Source: CAYYBZ01 sp964470285 [NCBI: uncultured Oligoflexia bacterium]
GTDB lineage: Bacteria > Bdellovibrionota_G > CAYYBZ01
Reading direction: 5' to 3'
Assembly: GCA_964470285.1 (NCBI GenBank)
Contig: CAYYBZ010000112.1
Location: forward strand, 1 to 6,788
DNA length: 6,788 bases
Shown here: piece after piece, positions 1 through 5,671 of the stretch
Layout: every line of letters begins with the position of its first letter
How positions within the stretch are numbered: position 1 is the first letter of the stretch
Made by a program: the position numbers and the translations under genes
Notes under the pieces: model-generated
The model's database searches: none
What the model saw: the letters and a program-made list of their open reading frames with translations, nothing else
What the model was told of the DNA's origin: nothing

Positions 1-243
1 GCTATTGTGTGGGGCATATCCAATCCAAGGGGACTTGTAAGGGCACCGGACGGGCAGGACTATATAATAAAAAGAGATATGAGAATAGGTAGAAACTCAG
101 GGCGGGTATCCAGAATTACGAAAGATGAAGTTGTCGTTGCAGAAGAGTACAGGGATCCGCTTGGTAAGCTGGTCGTTAAAGAAACAACGCTTATTCTGCA
201 GAAAGATAAAGATTACACTAAATTAATGAAAGAACTCGAATAA
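1..243 (+). CDS. pilP: Type IV pilus assembly protein PilP, C-terminal part (5' end outside window)
   Basis: This is the last 80 codons of a gene that begins upstream of the window; frame 1 is open from base 1 to the TAA at 241-243. The visible part matches the C-terminal beta-domain of PilP: an A-I-V-W-G start, a P-D-G turn followed by Y-I-I-K, the I-G-R-N-S-G-R-V motif, an E-E strand near D-E-V-V-V-A-E-E and a final L-I-L strand. PilP is an inner-membrane lipoprotein that binds the periplasmic domains of PilQ and links the PilN/PilO inner-membrane complex to the secretin; family members are usually around 170-180 residues, so about half is missing. A GTG at base 7 could be read as a start, but it falls inside the conserved domain and has no upstream context, so it is not the real start. 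pilQ follows 15 bases later, the classic order. The motif match and the position before pilQ agree well. Confidence 0.88.
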   Translation, partial: AIVWGISNPRGLVRAPDGQDYIIKRDMRIGRNSGRVSRITKDEVVVAEEYRDPLGKLVVKETTLILQKDKDYTKLMKELE

Positions 244-245
244 AC

Positions 246-250
246 GGAGG
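246..250 (+). promoter_or_regulatory. Ribosome binding site of pilQ, decides the start
   Basis: GGAGG (followed by GG) lies 8 bases before ATG at 259 and only 5 bases before an in-frame TTG at 256. The 8-base spacing and the stronger codon favour ATG 259 over TTG 256; the two choices differ by one residue. The downstream lipoprotein gene has the same GGAGG with 8-base spacing (3380-3384 to ATG 3393), which supports this reading. Confidence 0.75.
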
Positions 251-258
251 GGATTTTG

Positions 259-3200
259 ATGAAATCCGCATATTCTAAAAGGCACGCTTTAATTTCAGTG
301 ATAGGGATTGTGCTTTTGATCCTTGTTTTCGTCTTTGGTTGCGCATCAAAGAAAAAAGGGGCCTATAAGGCCAAAAAGGGGATTAAGATCAATGAACTTA
401 AGGAGCTTAAGGTTGAAAATGCAGGCGAGAGCACTAAAATATCCATTGTTGCTGAAGGAGAACTTGCTCCCAATGTTTTCAAACTGACCGACCCTTTAAG
501 AGTCATAATTGATCTTACTGACACAAGACTCGGAGATGTCAAGGGGCCGATCTCAGTTGATAACGGCGTAATAAACGAAATTACAACGAGCCAGTTTGAT
601 GATGTTACAAGTTCACTTTCCAGGGTTGTAATCGGATTTGATAAAGTCGTTGACTACAATGTAAATACTTCAGGTAATGTTATGGACATAAACATACCCA
701 AGGACGCCGCGGCAAAGGCACCGTCGGATGAAGGAATTACTCCGGAACCCCTGCCTGAAGGAGAAGAAGTTGCAGCAATTCCCGAAGTTTCTCTGGATGA
801 ACCGGTTGAAGCAGAAATCCCCGAATTATCCGAACCTGTTTTGGATGAATCTGAACCCGGAATTGAAGAAATTCCTGAAGAGCCGTTTGAAACCTCAATG
901 GATGAACCCGTTGAGGAAATACCGATAGATCAAACATTCGCGATTCCGATAGATTCACAACTCAAAACAGCTACCAAAATAGATGATATTCAATTCGAAA
1001 CGTCCGATATGGGAACGACAGTTTATGTTACTGCAGACGGTGATATAGGTGAATGGGATGATTTTATAGTTGAAAATCCTACCAGACTCGTAATCGATTT
1101 AAAAGGTATCAAGAACGCTTCAAGCAGTAAGAAAAAAGTAAATATCGGCAGCGAACAGGTTGAACGATTAAGAGTAGGTGAGTACAAGGATAAAACAAGG
1201 CTTGTTTTGGATTACCCGAAAAAGAAAAAGCCCTCATATACGGTAAGTAAAGAAGACAAAAGGCTTGTGCTGAACATCTTTTCGGATGTTTCAGGGGCTG
1301 CAGAAGAAACTGCCCAGGCTCCTGTAGTTGATGAACTGCCAATTGAAGATGTCCCCGTAGATGAACTGCCGATTGAAGATGTACCTGTTGAGGAATTTGC
1401 TGAAGAGCCTGTTGCAGATGTACCTCCGGAAGATTTCGATCTTGGCGGTCCGATAGAGGAACCTGTAATTGACGAAGAGCCCATAATTGCTGAAGAACCG
1501 ATTATGGATGAGGAACCTGTAATCGCAGATGAACCGATTATTGAGCCTATAGGTAAAAAAGCAACGGTTAAAGCCTTTGATTTCAAACAGTTTCCGGATG
1601 AAAGAAAATCAAGGATAGCAATAGCCACAGATAATCCGGTAAATTATACTACAAGAGAATCCAGTCCCGGAACCATAGTTCTGGAACTCGACAACACTTT
1701 CATTCCAAAAACTTCGCTTAGAAGGTTTATAGATACGAGCGAATTTAAGAGTGCGGTCAGTAAAATTACGCCGAAGTACAACGAGTCTACTAACACCTCT
1801 ACTTTTACTGTTAATCTGAAAGAATCAGTAGCCTACAACGCATATCAGGATGGGAACACGCTTTATATTGATTTCGATATTCCCGACGATATGGCTCAGG
1901 CTCAGGCGCCGATGATGGAGAAAGAGACTCCTGTAGCTGAAGAAGAAATACCTGAACAACCGGTGGTGAAAGCTCCCGACAACTTACCTGAAGATATCGA
2001 CGAAGAAGATAAGATGAAGTGGGCTCCTGTAAAGGAAGAATTTTTAAGTGACAGGCTTGCTCAGGATGAACCCTTGACGGCTATGGGTGCCGTATTGGCT
2101 GAAAGTTACGGAGGTCAGCAGAGATTTGTTGGTAGAAGGATTTCACTTGATTTCAAAAACGCTGAAGTAAGAAGTATATTCAGGCTACTGGCCGAAGTAT
2201 CGAAGTTTAACATGATAATCGGAGATGATGTTGGAGGAAGAATTACCGTCAGACTGGAGAACGTCCCATGGGATCAGGCATTTGCCATAATCCTTCAGAC
2301 AAAGGGTCTTTGGTATGAAAGATACGGGAATATAGTCCGTATAGCTCCTGCCGAGAAGCTTAAAAAGGAAAGAGAAACGGCGGTAGCAACCAGAAGGGCA
2401 GCAATTGAAGCTAAGCCGTTAGATGTTCTTTTCAAGCCCATCAGTTACGCTACGGCAGGTGAGCTGGCAGCCAGGGTTAAACCTATTCTGAGTTCAAGAG
2501 GAACCGTTGATATTGACGGAAGAACAAATACGTTGATTATAAGGGATGTTAAAGAATTTCTGGAAGCCGCAAAGAGCTTGATTGAAAAACTTGATACACA
2601 GACCCCTCAGGTATCCATCGAGGCAAGAATTGTTGAAGCCAACACTTCTTCCAGAAAAGGTTGGGGAATTAAATGGGGAGGAAACCTCTTTTTCAATCCG
2701 CAGCACGGAAATCCTACAGGTCTTTATTTCCCGAACACGGTTAATGTTACCAATATTGCCATGAACTATCCCTCGGTTGCAGGTTCTAATGCTTCTGCCG
2801 GTATACAGCTGGGAAGCATTAACGGCGTTATCGATCTTGATCTTCAAATTGATTTAATGGAGCAGGAGGGTGACGGAAAACTGATAGCGAGTCCAAAGGT
2901 TACCGTTTTGGATAATGCTTCCGCATCTATCATGTCAGGTGTAAAAATACCTTATATAACACAGACAAGTAATTCGGGATCAAACGTTAGATTTGAAAGT
3001 GCCGTTATTTCTCTTTCTGTTACACCGCATATAACGGCGGACGGGTCTGTTTTTATGAAAATAAACGCAACGAGAAACGAACCCGACTTTGCTAATGCAG
3101 TAGGTGAAAACCCCGCTATCAGCCAGAGGCAGATTTCTACTGAAGTTTTGGTAAAGAGCGGAAATACAACGGTTTTAGGAGGAATATACAGGATAAATAA

Positions 3201-3366
3201 GGAGAAAAACTTTCAGGGATTCCCGTTTTTATCGAGAATTCCTCTTCTGGGTTACCTGTTCAGAAACTGGGGCAGAGCTGTAATCAGAGATGAACTCTTA
3301 ATCTTCATTACTCCAAGAATTGTCGGCGACGAGAGAAAGGCAATAACGTCTGATTTAAGCGGTTAA
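259..3366 (+). CDS. pilQ: Type IV pilus secretin PilQ with three AMIN domains
   Basis: PilQ forms the multimeric outer-membrane pore through which the type IV pilus is extended and retracted. The 1035-residue product starts with a basic segment and a hydrophobic stretch (about 10-27) ending in a lipobox-like V-F-G-C at Cys28, so it may be lipidated. AMIN-like beta domains, which bind peptidoglycan in this family, lie at about 47-146, 241-341 and 436-541. Acidic Pro/Glu-rich arms lie at about 148-234, 342-433 and 543-625. An STN/N0 domain follows at about 628-696 (S-L-D-F-K-N-A-E-V), then an N1 domain at 721-779 and the secretin barrel from about 784 to the end. The secretin signature is visible as G-G-I-Y-R, then I-P-L-L-G-Y-L-F at 994-1001, and L-L-I-F-I-T-P-R-I-V. 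It is long for PilQ (many are 700-900 residues) because of three AMIN domains plus arms; three AMIN domains are also known in Myxococcus xanthus PilQ. It sits 15 bases after pilP, and the reading frame is intact. Confidence 0.96.
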   Translation: MKSAYSKRHALISVIGIVLLILVFVFGCASKKKGAYKAKKGIKINELKELKVENAGESTKISIVAEGELAPNVFKLTDPLRVIIDLTDTRLGDVKGPISVDNGVINEITTSQFDDVTSSLSRVVIGFDKVVDYNVNTSGNVMDINIPKDAAAKAPSDEGITPEPLPEGEEVAAIPEVSLDEPVEAEIPELSEPVLDESEPGIEEIPEEPFETSMDEPVEEIPIDQTFAIPIDSQLKTATKIDDIQFETSDMGTTVYVTADGDIGEWDDFIVENPTRLVIDLKGIKNASSSKKKVNIGSEQVERLRVGEYKDKTRLVLDYPKKKKPSYTVSKEDKRLVLNIFSDVSGAAEETAQAPVVDELPIEDVPVDELPIEDVPVEEFAEEPVADVPPEDFDLGGPIEEPVIDEEPIIAEEPIMDEEPVIADEPIIEPIGKKATVKAFDFKQFPDERKSRIAIATDNPVNYTTRESSPGTIVLELDNTFIPKTSLRRFIDTSEFKSAVSKITPKYNESTNTSTFTVNLKESVAYNAYQDGNTLYIDFDIPDDMAQAQAPMMEKETPVAEEEIPEQPVVKAPDNLPEDIDEEDKMKWAPVKEEFLSDRLAQDEPLTAMGAVLAESYGGQQRFVGRRISLDFKNAEVRSIFRLLAEVSKFNMIIGDDVGGRITVRLENVPWDQAFAIILQTKGLWYERYGNIVRIAPAEKLKKERETAVATRRAAIEAKPLDVLFKPISYATAGELAARVKPILSSRGTVDIDGRTNTLIIRDVKEFLEAAKSLIEKLDTQTPQVSIEARIVEANTSSRKGWGIKWGGNLFFNPQHGNPTGLYFPNTVNVTNIAMNYPSVAGSNASAGIQLGSINGVIDLDLQIDLMEQEGDGKLIASPKVTVLDNASASIMSGVKIPYITQTSNSGSNVRFESAVISLSVTPHITADGSVFMKINATRNEPDFANAVGENPAISQRQISTEVLVKSGNTTVLGGIYRINKEKNFQGFPFLSRIPLLGYLFRNWGRAVIRDELLIFITPRIVGDERKAITSDLSG
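1327..1386 (+). repeat. Two tandem 30-base repeats in the pilQ acidic arm
   Basis: Bases 1327-1356 and 1357-1386 are adjacent 30-base copies encoding the identical ten residues VDELPIEDVP (PilQ residues 357-376). They differ at 4 of 30 bases, and every difference is at a third codon position and silent. A degenerate continuation (VEEFAEEP) follows. This is a recent-to-moderate in-frame duplication within the second acidic arm. Confidence 0.85.
1453..1551 (+). repeat. Hexapeptide-coding repeat array in pilQ, consensus [D/A]EEP[V/I]I
   Basis: Five consecutive 18-base units encode IEEPVI, DEEPII, AEEPIM, DEEPVI and ADEPII, followed by a partial unit EPI (PilQ residues 399-431). The DNA copies are diverged at silent sites while the Glu-Pro core is kept. 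The array ends just before the third AMIN domain and probably forms an extended, negatively charged spacer. Confidence 0.85.
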
Positions 3367-3392
3367 TGTAATTTTTTTCGGAGGGGAAACGA

Positions 3393-3890
3393 ATGAAAAA
3401 CACTATGTTAAAAACTTTAATAATATTTTTGGTACTGGCTTTACCATTTTTGATTTGCGGCTGCGGTAAGGCACAGTATACCGGATACAATGCTCCGGAA
3501 GGTGCAGCTGTGAATTTCAACGGATACGGTACATGTACTCCGGTTTCTTTATCTACCGAATGTTCAGTTGTAAGCGTAGTTACATCCAGGCTTACTCACG
3601 ATGAAGTTATAACAACCGATCCCAATACACCTGCTCCTCAACGCGGAGCGGAAGCCCTTCACCCCGTCGGTCAGATACAGGTTTATCTCGGAGGAAGTAA
3701 TGTCCAGGTTTTCCATGCAACAAACGGAAGTGCCTGGCTGCTATCGGATACTCCGATAGAAGAACTTACTCTACCGACAATGATAAAAACCAATGATAAC
3801 GGTTTTTATCAGCTCAGGGTATGTCCTTCAGGGTCAGGTGAGCTTTCGGCAAATATAGGCAGCAGCAGCTGTACCGCAACCTTTGAATAA
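3393..3890 (+). CDS. Small cysteine-containing lipoprotein of unknown function in the pilus operon
   Basis: I do not recognise a named family. The 165-residue product has a lipoprotein-type signal: M-K-N-T-M-L-K, a hydrophobic segment at about 8-22, then I-C-G-C with Cys24 as the likely lipidated residue; Cys22 is a less suitable candidate because it is preceded by Ile. The +2 residue is Gly, not Asp, which by E. coli rules favours outer-membrane sorting. The mature part has four more cysteines (48, 57, 144, 160), enough for two disulfides. It alternates short beta-prone stretches with turns; P-E-G-A-A-V-N-F near 35-42, D-N-G-F-Y-Q-L near 135-141 and a final C-T-A-T-F strand are reminiscent of bacterial Ig-like folds, a weak resemblance only. 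GGAGG at 3380-3384, 8 bases before ATG, is a strong ribosome binding site. It begins 26 bases after pilQ and probably shares its transcript, which suggests a role at the outer membrane with the secretin or pilus, possibly pilotin-like; that role is inference. Confidence 0.85.
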   Translation: MKNTMLKTLIIFLVLALPFLICGCGKAQYTGYNAPEGAAVNFNGYGTCTPVSLSTECSVVSVVTSRLTHDEVITTDPNTPAPQRGAEALHPVGQIQVYLGGSNVQVFHATNGSAWLLSDTPIEELTLPTMIKTNDNGFYQLRVCPSGSGELSANIGSSSCTATFE

Positions 3891-3911
3891 GTCTTATACG
3901 GAATATTTAAA

Positions 3912-4784
3912 ATGACCGATAATCCCGTTAATCCGCAGTTGGAAAAAGATCTTGAGAGATACTTGAAAAGCTATTCTCAGGATCCTAAATCAAGGGTATT
4001 TGTACCATTGGGTGAAACCTACAGAAAAATGGGCAAACTCGATGAGGCCATCGGTATACTTGAAGAAGGCCTGAAAGCCCATCCTAACTACGCATCAGCA
4101 CATCTTACTTTAGGCAAATGTTATGCAGATAAAAATGAAAATCTTAAGGCGGTTGAAGAGTTTAAGAGCACGATAAAGTTTGCTCCCGACAATATAATGG
4201 CTTATAAGCTGATGTCATATGAGTATAAGAAACTCGGAGATGAAAATTCTCTAACGGACACTTATCAAAGGCTGGTAACAATTTCTCCTACGGATGAGGA
4301 CGCGATAGATTTTTTAAGCTCTAAAGGTTTGATGAAAAAACCAGAGCCGCCTGTTGAACCGACCACTTATGATATACCGTTGGGTGAAAATCGATCTCAG
4401 CCGGTACCTCCGGTAGAAAAAAAACAGCCTGCCGTTTCAGATCAGCCGCAAGACATTCATGCCCCAAAATCACTTGAATTTTATACGATGACCCTTGCAG
4501 AGATTTATCTTAAGCAGGGGCTTAAAAAAGAAGCTTTGGAAATTTATGAAGTGCTTTCAAAAAACAATCCTTCAAACAGCATATATTCAGATGCTCTTGC
4601 CAGACTTAAAGCCGAGCAAAAGCCGGTAGAAAAGATTGCCTCCCCGGGCACTTCAATCGCTGAACAGCAGAAAGTACAGCCTTCCAAAGCCCCGCAGCAA
4701 CTTAAACGGCTCAAGGAAGAAACCAAGGTTACAAAACTTAATAATCTTTTAAAAACAATAGGTTTACGTAAGAGGAAAGCATGA
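3912..4784 (+). CDS. Cytoplasmic tetratricopeptide repeat (TPR) protein
   Basis: The 290-residue product has no signal peptide or membrane segment, so it should be cytoplasmic. Three consecutive 34-residue TPR units are visible at about 27-60 (L-G-E-T-Y-R-K-M-G, then A-H-P-N-Y), 61-94 (L-G-K-C-Y, then A-P-D-N) and 95-128. A proline-rich linker runs from about 140 to 187, a fourth TPR-like unit lies at 188-221 (L-A-E-I-Y-L-K-Q-G, then N-P-S-N), a Pro/Gln-rich stretch follows, and a basic amphipathic tail at about 264-290 ends in R-K-R-K-A. TPRs are protein-binding scaffolds; the partner is not shown directly, but the stop overlaps the start of the Roadblock gene as ATGA, which points to coupled translation and a likely partnership. 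The ribosome binding site is weak (GGA at 3900-3902), 21 bases after the lipoprotein stop. TPR proteins such as Tgl and PilF assist PilQ assembly, but those are lipoproteins and this one is not, so it should not be called a pilotin. Confidence 0.88.
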   Translation: MTDNPVNPQLEKDLERYLKSYSQDPKSRVFVPLGETYRKMGKLDEAIGILEEGLKAHPNYASAHLTLGKCYADKNENLKAVEEFKSTIKFAPDNIMAYKLMSYEYKKLGDENSLTDTYQRLVTISPTDEDAIDFLSSKGLMKKPEPPVEPTTYDIPLGENRSQPVPPVEKKQPAVSDQPQDIHAPKSLEFYTMTLAEIYLKQGLKKEALEIYEVLSKNNPSNSIYSDALARLKAEQKPVEKIASPGTSIAEQQKVQPSKAPQQLKRLKEETKVTKLNNLLKTIGLRKRKA

Positions 4785-5140
4785 ATTTCGAAAAAATTTT
4801 ATCAGATATTGTAAACAGCGTTCCGGGTTCCATAGCCGCTACTTTAATGGGATTTGACGGAATTGCCGTTGCACATCATGTAAAGGAAAAATCAGCCATA
4901 GATATTGAAACCCTGGCGGTAGAGTATACAAGGACAATTTCCGAGATTGTCAGAACTGCCGGTGCCATAAATGCCGGAAATATTCAGGAAATAACCCTAA
5001 CTACCAATAATTACTTTATAATTTTCAATGTACTGCCCGATAATTACTTCGTTGCCTTACTTTTGAAAGACAATTCGAATCTTGGTAAAGGAAGATATAT
5101 CTTAAGAAGAAGTGCCCCGGATTTTGTCAGCCAATTGTAG
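4781..5140 (+). CDS. Roadblock/LC7 domain protein (MglB-like)
   Basis: The 119-residue product is a single Roadblock/LC7 domain. Visible hallmarks are G-S-I-A-A-T-L-M-G-F-D-G-I-A-V at residues 16-30 (central strands), V-E-Y-T at 47-50 on the long helix, and a closing N-L-G-K-G-R-Y-I-L-R-R at 100-110. Bacterial Roadblock proteins dimerise and often act on small Ras-like GTPases: MglB is the GAP for MglA, which sets the active pole for type IV pili in Myxococcus. No MglA-like GTPase gene is present in this window, so a GAP role is not shown. The start overlaps the TPR stop by 4 bases (ATGA), with AGAGGA at 4771-4776 as ribosome binding site inside the TPR gene. Its position in a pilus operon makes a regulatory role in pilus function or polarity the best guess. 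The domain call is firm; the specific role is not. Confidence 0.9.
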   Translation: MNFEKILSDIVNSVPGSIAATLMGFDGIAVAHHVKEKSAIDIETLAVEYTRTISEIVRTAGAINAGNIQEITLTTNNYFIIFNVLPDNYFVALLLKDNSNLGKGRYILRRSAPDFVSQL

Positions 5141-5152
5141 GTTTTTTCATTC

Positions 5153-5181
5153 TTTACATTTATACATCTCAGATGTAATAT
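5153..5181 (+). promoter_or_regulatory. Candidate sigma70-type promoter for accBC
   Basis: TTTACA at 5153-5158 (5 of 6 to TTGACA) and TAATAT at 5176-5181 (4 of 6 to TATAAT, keeping the first TA and last T) are separated by 17 bases, and lie about 26 bases before the accB start. This is the only non-coding gap over 30 bases in the window and it separates pilus genes from fatty-acid genes, so a promoter here is sensible. AT-rich gaps produce such matches by chance, so this is tentative. Confidence 0.4.
5163..5177 (+). promoter_or_regulatory. Perfect 15-base palindrome upstream of accB, candidate operator
   Basis: TACATCTCAGATGTA consists of two perfect 7-base arms around a single central C. 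It fills most of the spacer of the proposed accB promoter and touches its -10 element, where a dimeric repressor would block RNA polymerase. As RNA it could also form a 6-pair stem with a 3-base loop, but no T-run follows, so it is not a terminator. It does not match the BirA-, FadR- or FapR-type operators as I know them. The regulator is unknown. Confidence 0.45.
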
Positions 5182-5196
5182 GCCCCGATAATTTTT

Positions 5197-5201
5197 AGGA
5201 G
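5197..5201 (+). promoter_or_regulatory. Ribosome binding site of accB
   Basis: AGGAG sits 6 bases before the ATG at 5208, a strong and well-spaced site that fixes the accB start. It contrasts with accC, which has no visible Shine-Dalgarno sequence in the 11-base gap before it. Confidence 0.75.
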
Positions 5202-5207
5202 AAAAAT

Positions 5208-5660
5208 ATGAACTTGAAAGAGTTAAAGGAACTTTTCAGGCTTGTTGAGAAAACAGATTTTTCTGAAGTTGAAGTTCAAAGCGGCGATATCAAGGTCAAT
5301 ATAAAGAGAGGCCATGGAGAAGTTAAAGATACTGTGGTTTACAGGGAGCCCGCTGTCGCAATAAGCGAACCGGTAACACCTTTTACGCAGCCGACTGCTG
5401 CTGTGGTGCCTGTACCGGAAGTTCCAGGAGAAGTTATTACATCCCCGTTCGTCGGAACGTTCTACAGGTCGCCCTCTCCCGATGCAAAACCCTTCGTTGA
5501 AGTTGGTTCAAAGGTTCAAAAGGGCGATACTTTGTGTATTGTTGAGGCCATGAAGCTTATGAATGAAATAGAAGCCGAGATTGAGGGGACAGTCAAACAG
5601 ATTTATGCTTCGAATGCCCAGCCGGTTGAGTTTGGCGAGAAACTATTTCTAATCGAATAA
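5208..5660 (+). CDS. accB: Biotin carboxyl carrier protein of acetyl-CoA carboxylase
   Basis: AccB carries the biotin that shuttles carboxyl groups between biotin carboxylase (AccC) and the carboxyltransferase (AccA/AccD), making malonyl-CoA for fatty acid synthesis in the cytoplasm. The 150-residue product is close to the usual family length (about 150-160). The N-terminal helix L-K-E-L-F-R-L-V-E at about 5-14 is typical of AccB. A Pro/Ala/Val-rich flexible linker spans about 46-75, followed by the biotinyl domain at about 76-150. The biotin site E-A-M-K-L-M-N-E puts the modified lysine at Lys116, and the AccB-specific thumb (S-P-S-P-D-A-K-P-F, about 88-96) separates it from generic biotinyl/lipoyl domains. 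It begins 67 bases after the Roadblock gene behind its own candidate promoter and ribosome binding site, and accC follows 11 bases after its stop. Confidence 0.97.
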   Translation: MNLKELKELFRLVEKTDFSEVEVQSGDIKVNIKRGHGEVKDTVVYREPAVAISEPVTPFTQPTAAVVPVPEVPGEVITSPFVGTFYRSPSPDAKPFVEVGSKVQKGDTLCIVEAMKLMNEIEAEIEGTVKQIYASNAQPVEFGEKLFLIE

Positions 5661-5671
5661 ACTTACACAAT

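Noticed and set aside
7-9. GTG as start of a small 78-residue gene
   Set aside because: Frame 1 is open to the window edge and the GTG falls inside the PilP domain, so the gene starts upstream.
728-928. 66-codon plus-strand frame within pilQ
   Set aside because: It is a shifted reading of the first acidic arm; low-complexity coding sequence leaves other frames open.
1212-1628. 138-codon open frame on the minus strand, rich in Ser, Gly and Thr
   Set aside because: It is the antisense reading of the repetitive GAA/CCT-rich acidic arm of pilQ; its repeats mirror the sense repeats and it has no domain of its own.
2494-2847. 117-codon minus-strand open frame inside pilQ
   Set aside because: It lies wholly antisense to the conserved N1 and secretin region, whose sense frame is certain.
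3364-3379. T-run after the pilQ stop as a terminator
   Set aside because: No GC-rich hairpin precedes the T-run, and the next gene's ribosome binding site follows at once.
3887-3897. ATAAG-T-CTTAT inverted repeat at the lipoprotein stop
   Set aside because: Five AT-rich pairs around one base, partly inside the coding end, are readily explained by chance.
5141-5147. GTTTTTT after the Roadblock stop as a terminator
   Set aside because: The bases before it form no stable stem; the nearby CAATTG is a self-palindrome without a loop.
5141-5207. BirA-type biotin operator before accB
   Set aside because: BirA sites have widely spaced arms (about 15-16 bases); the palindrome here has a 1-base centre and different arms.
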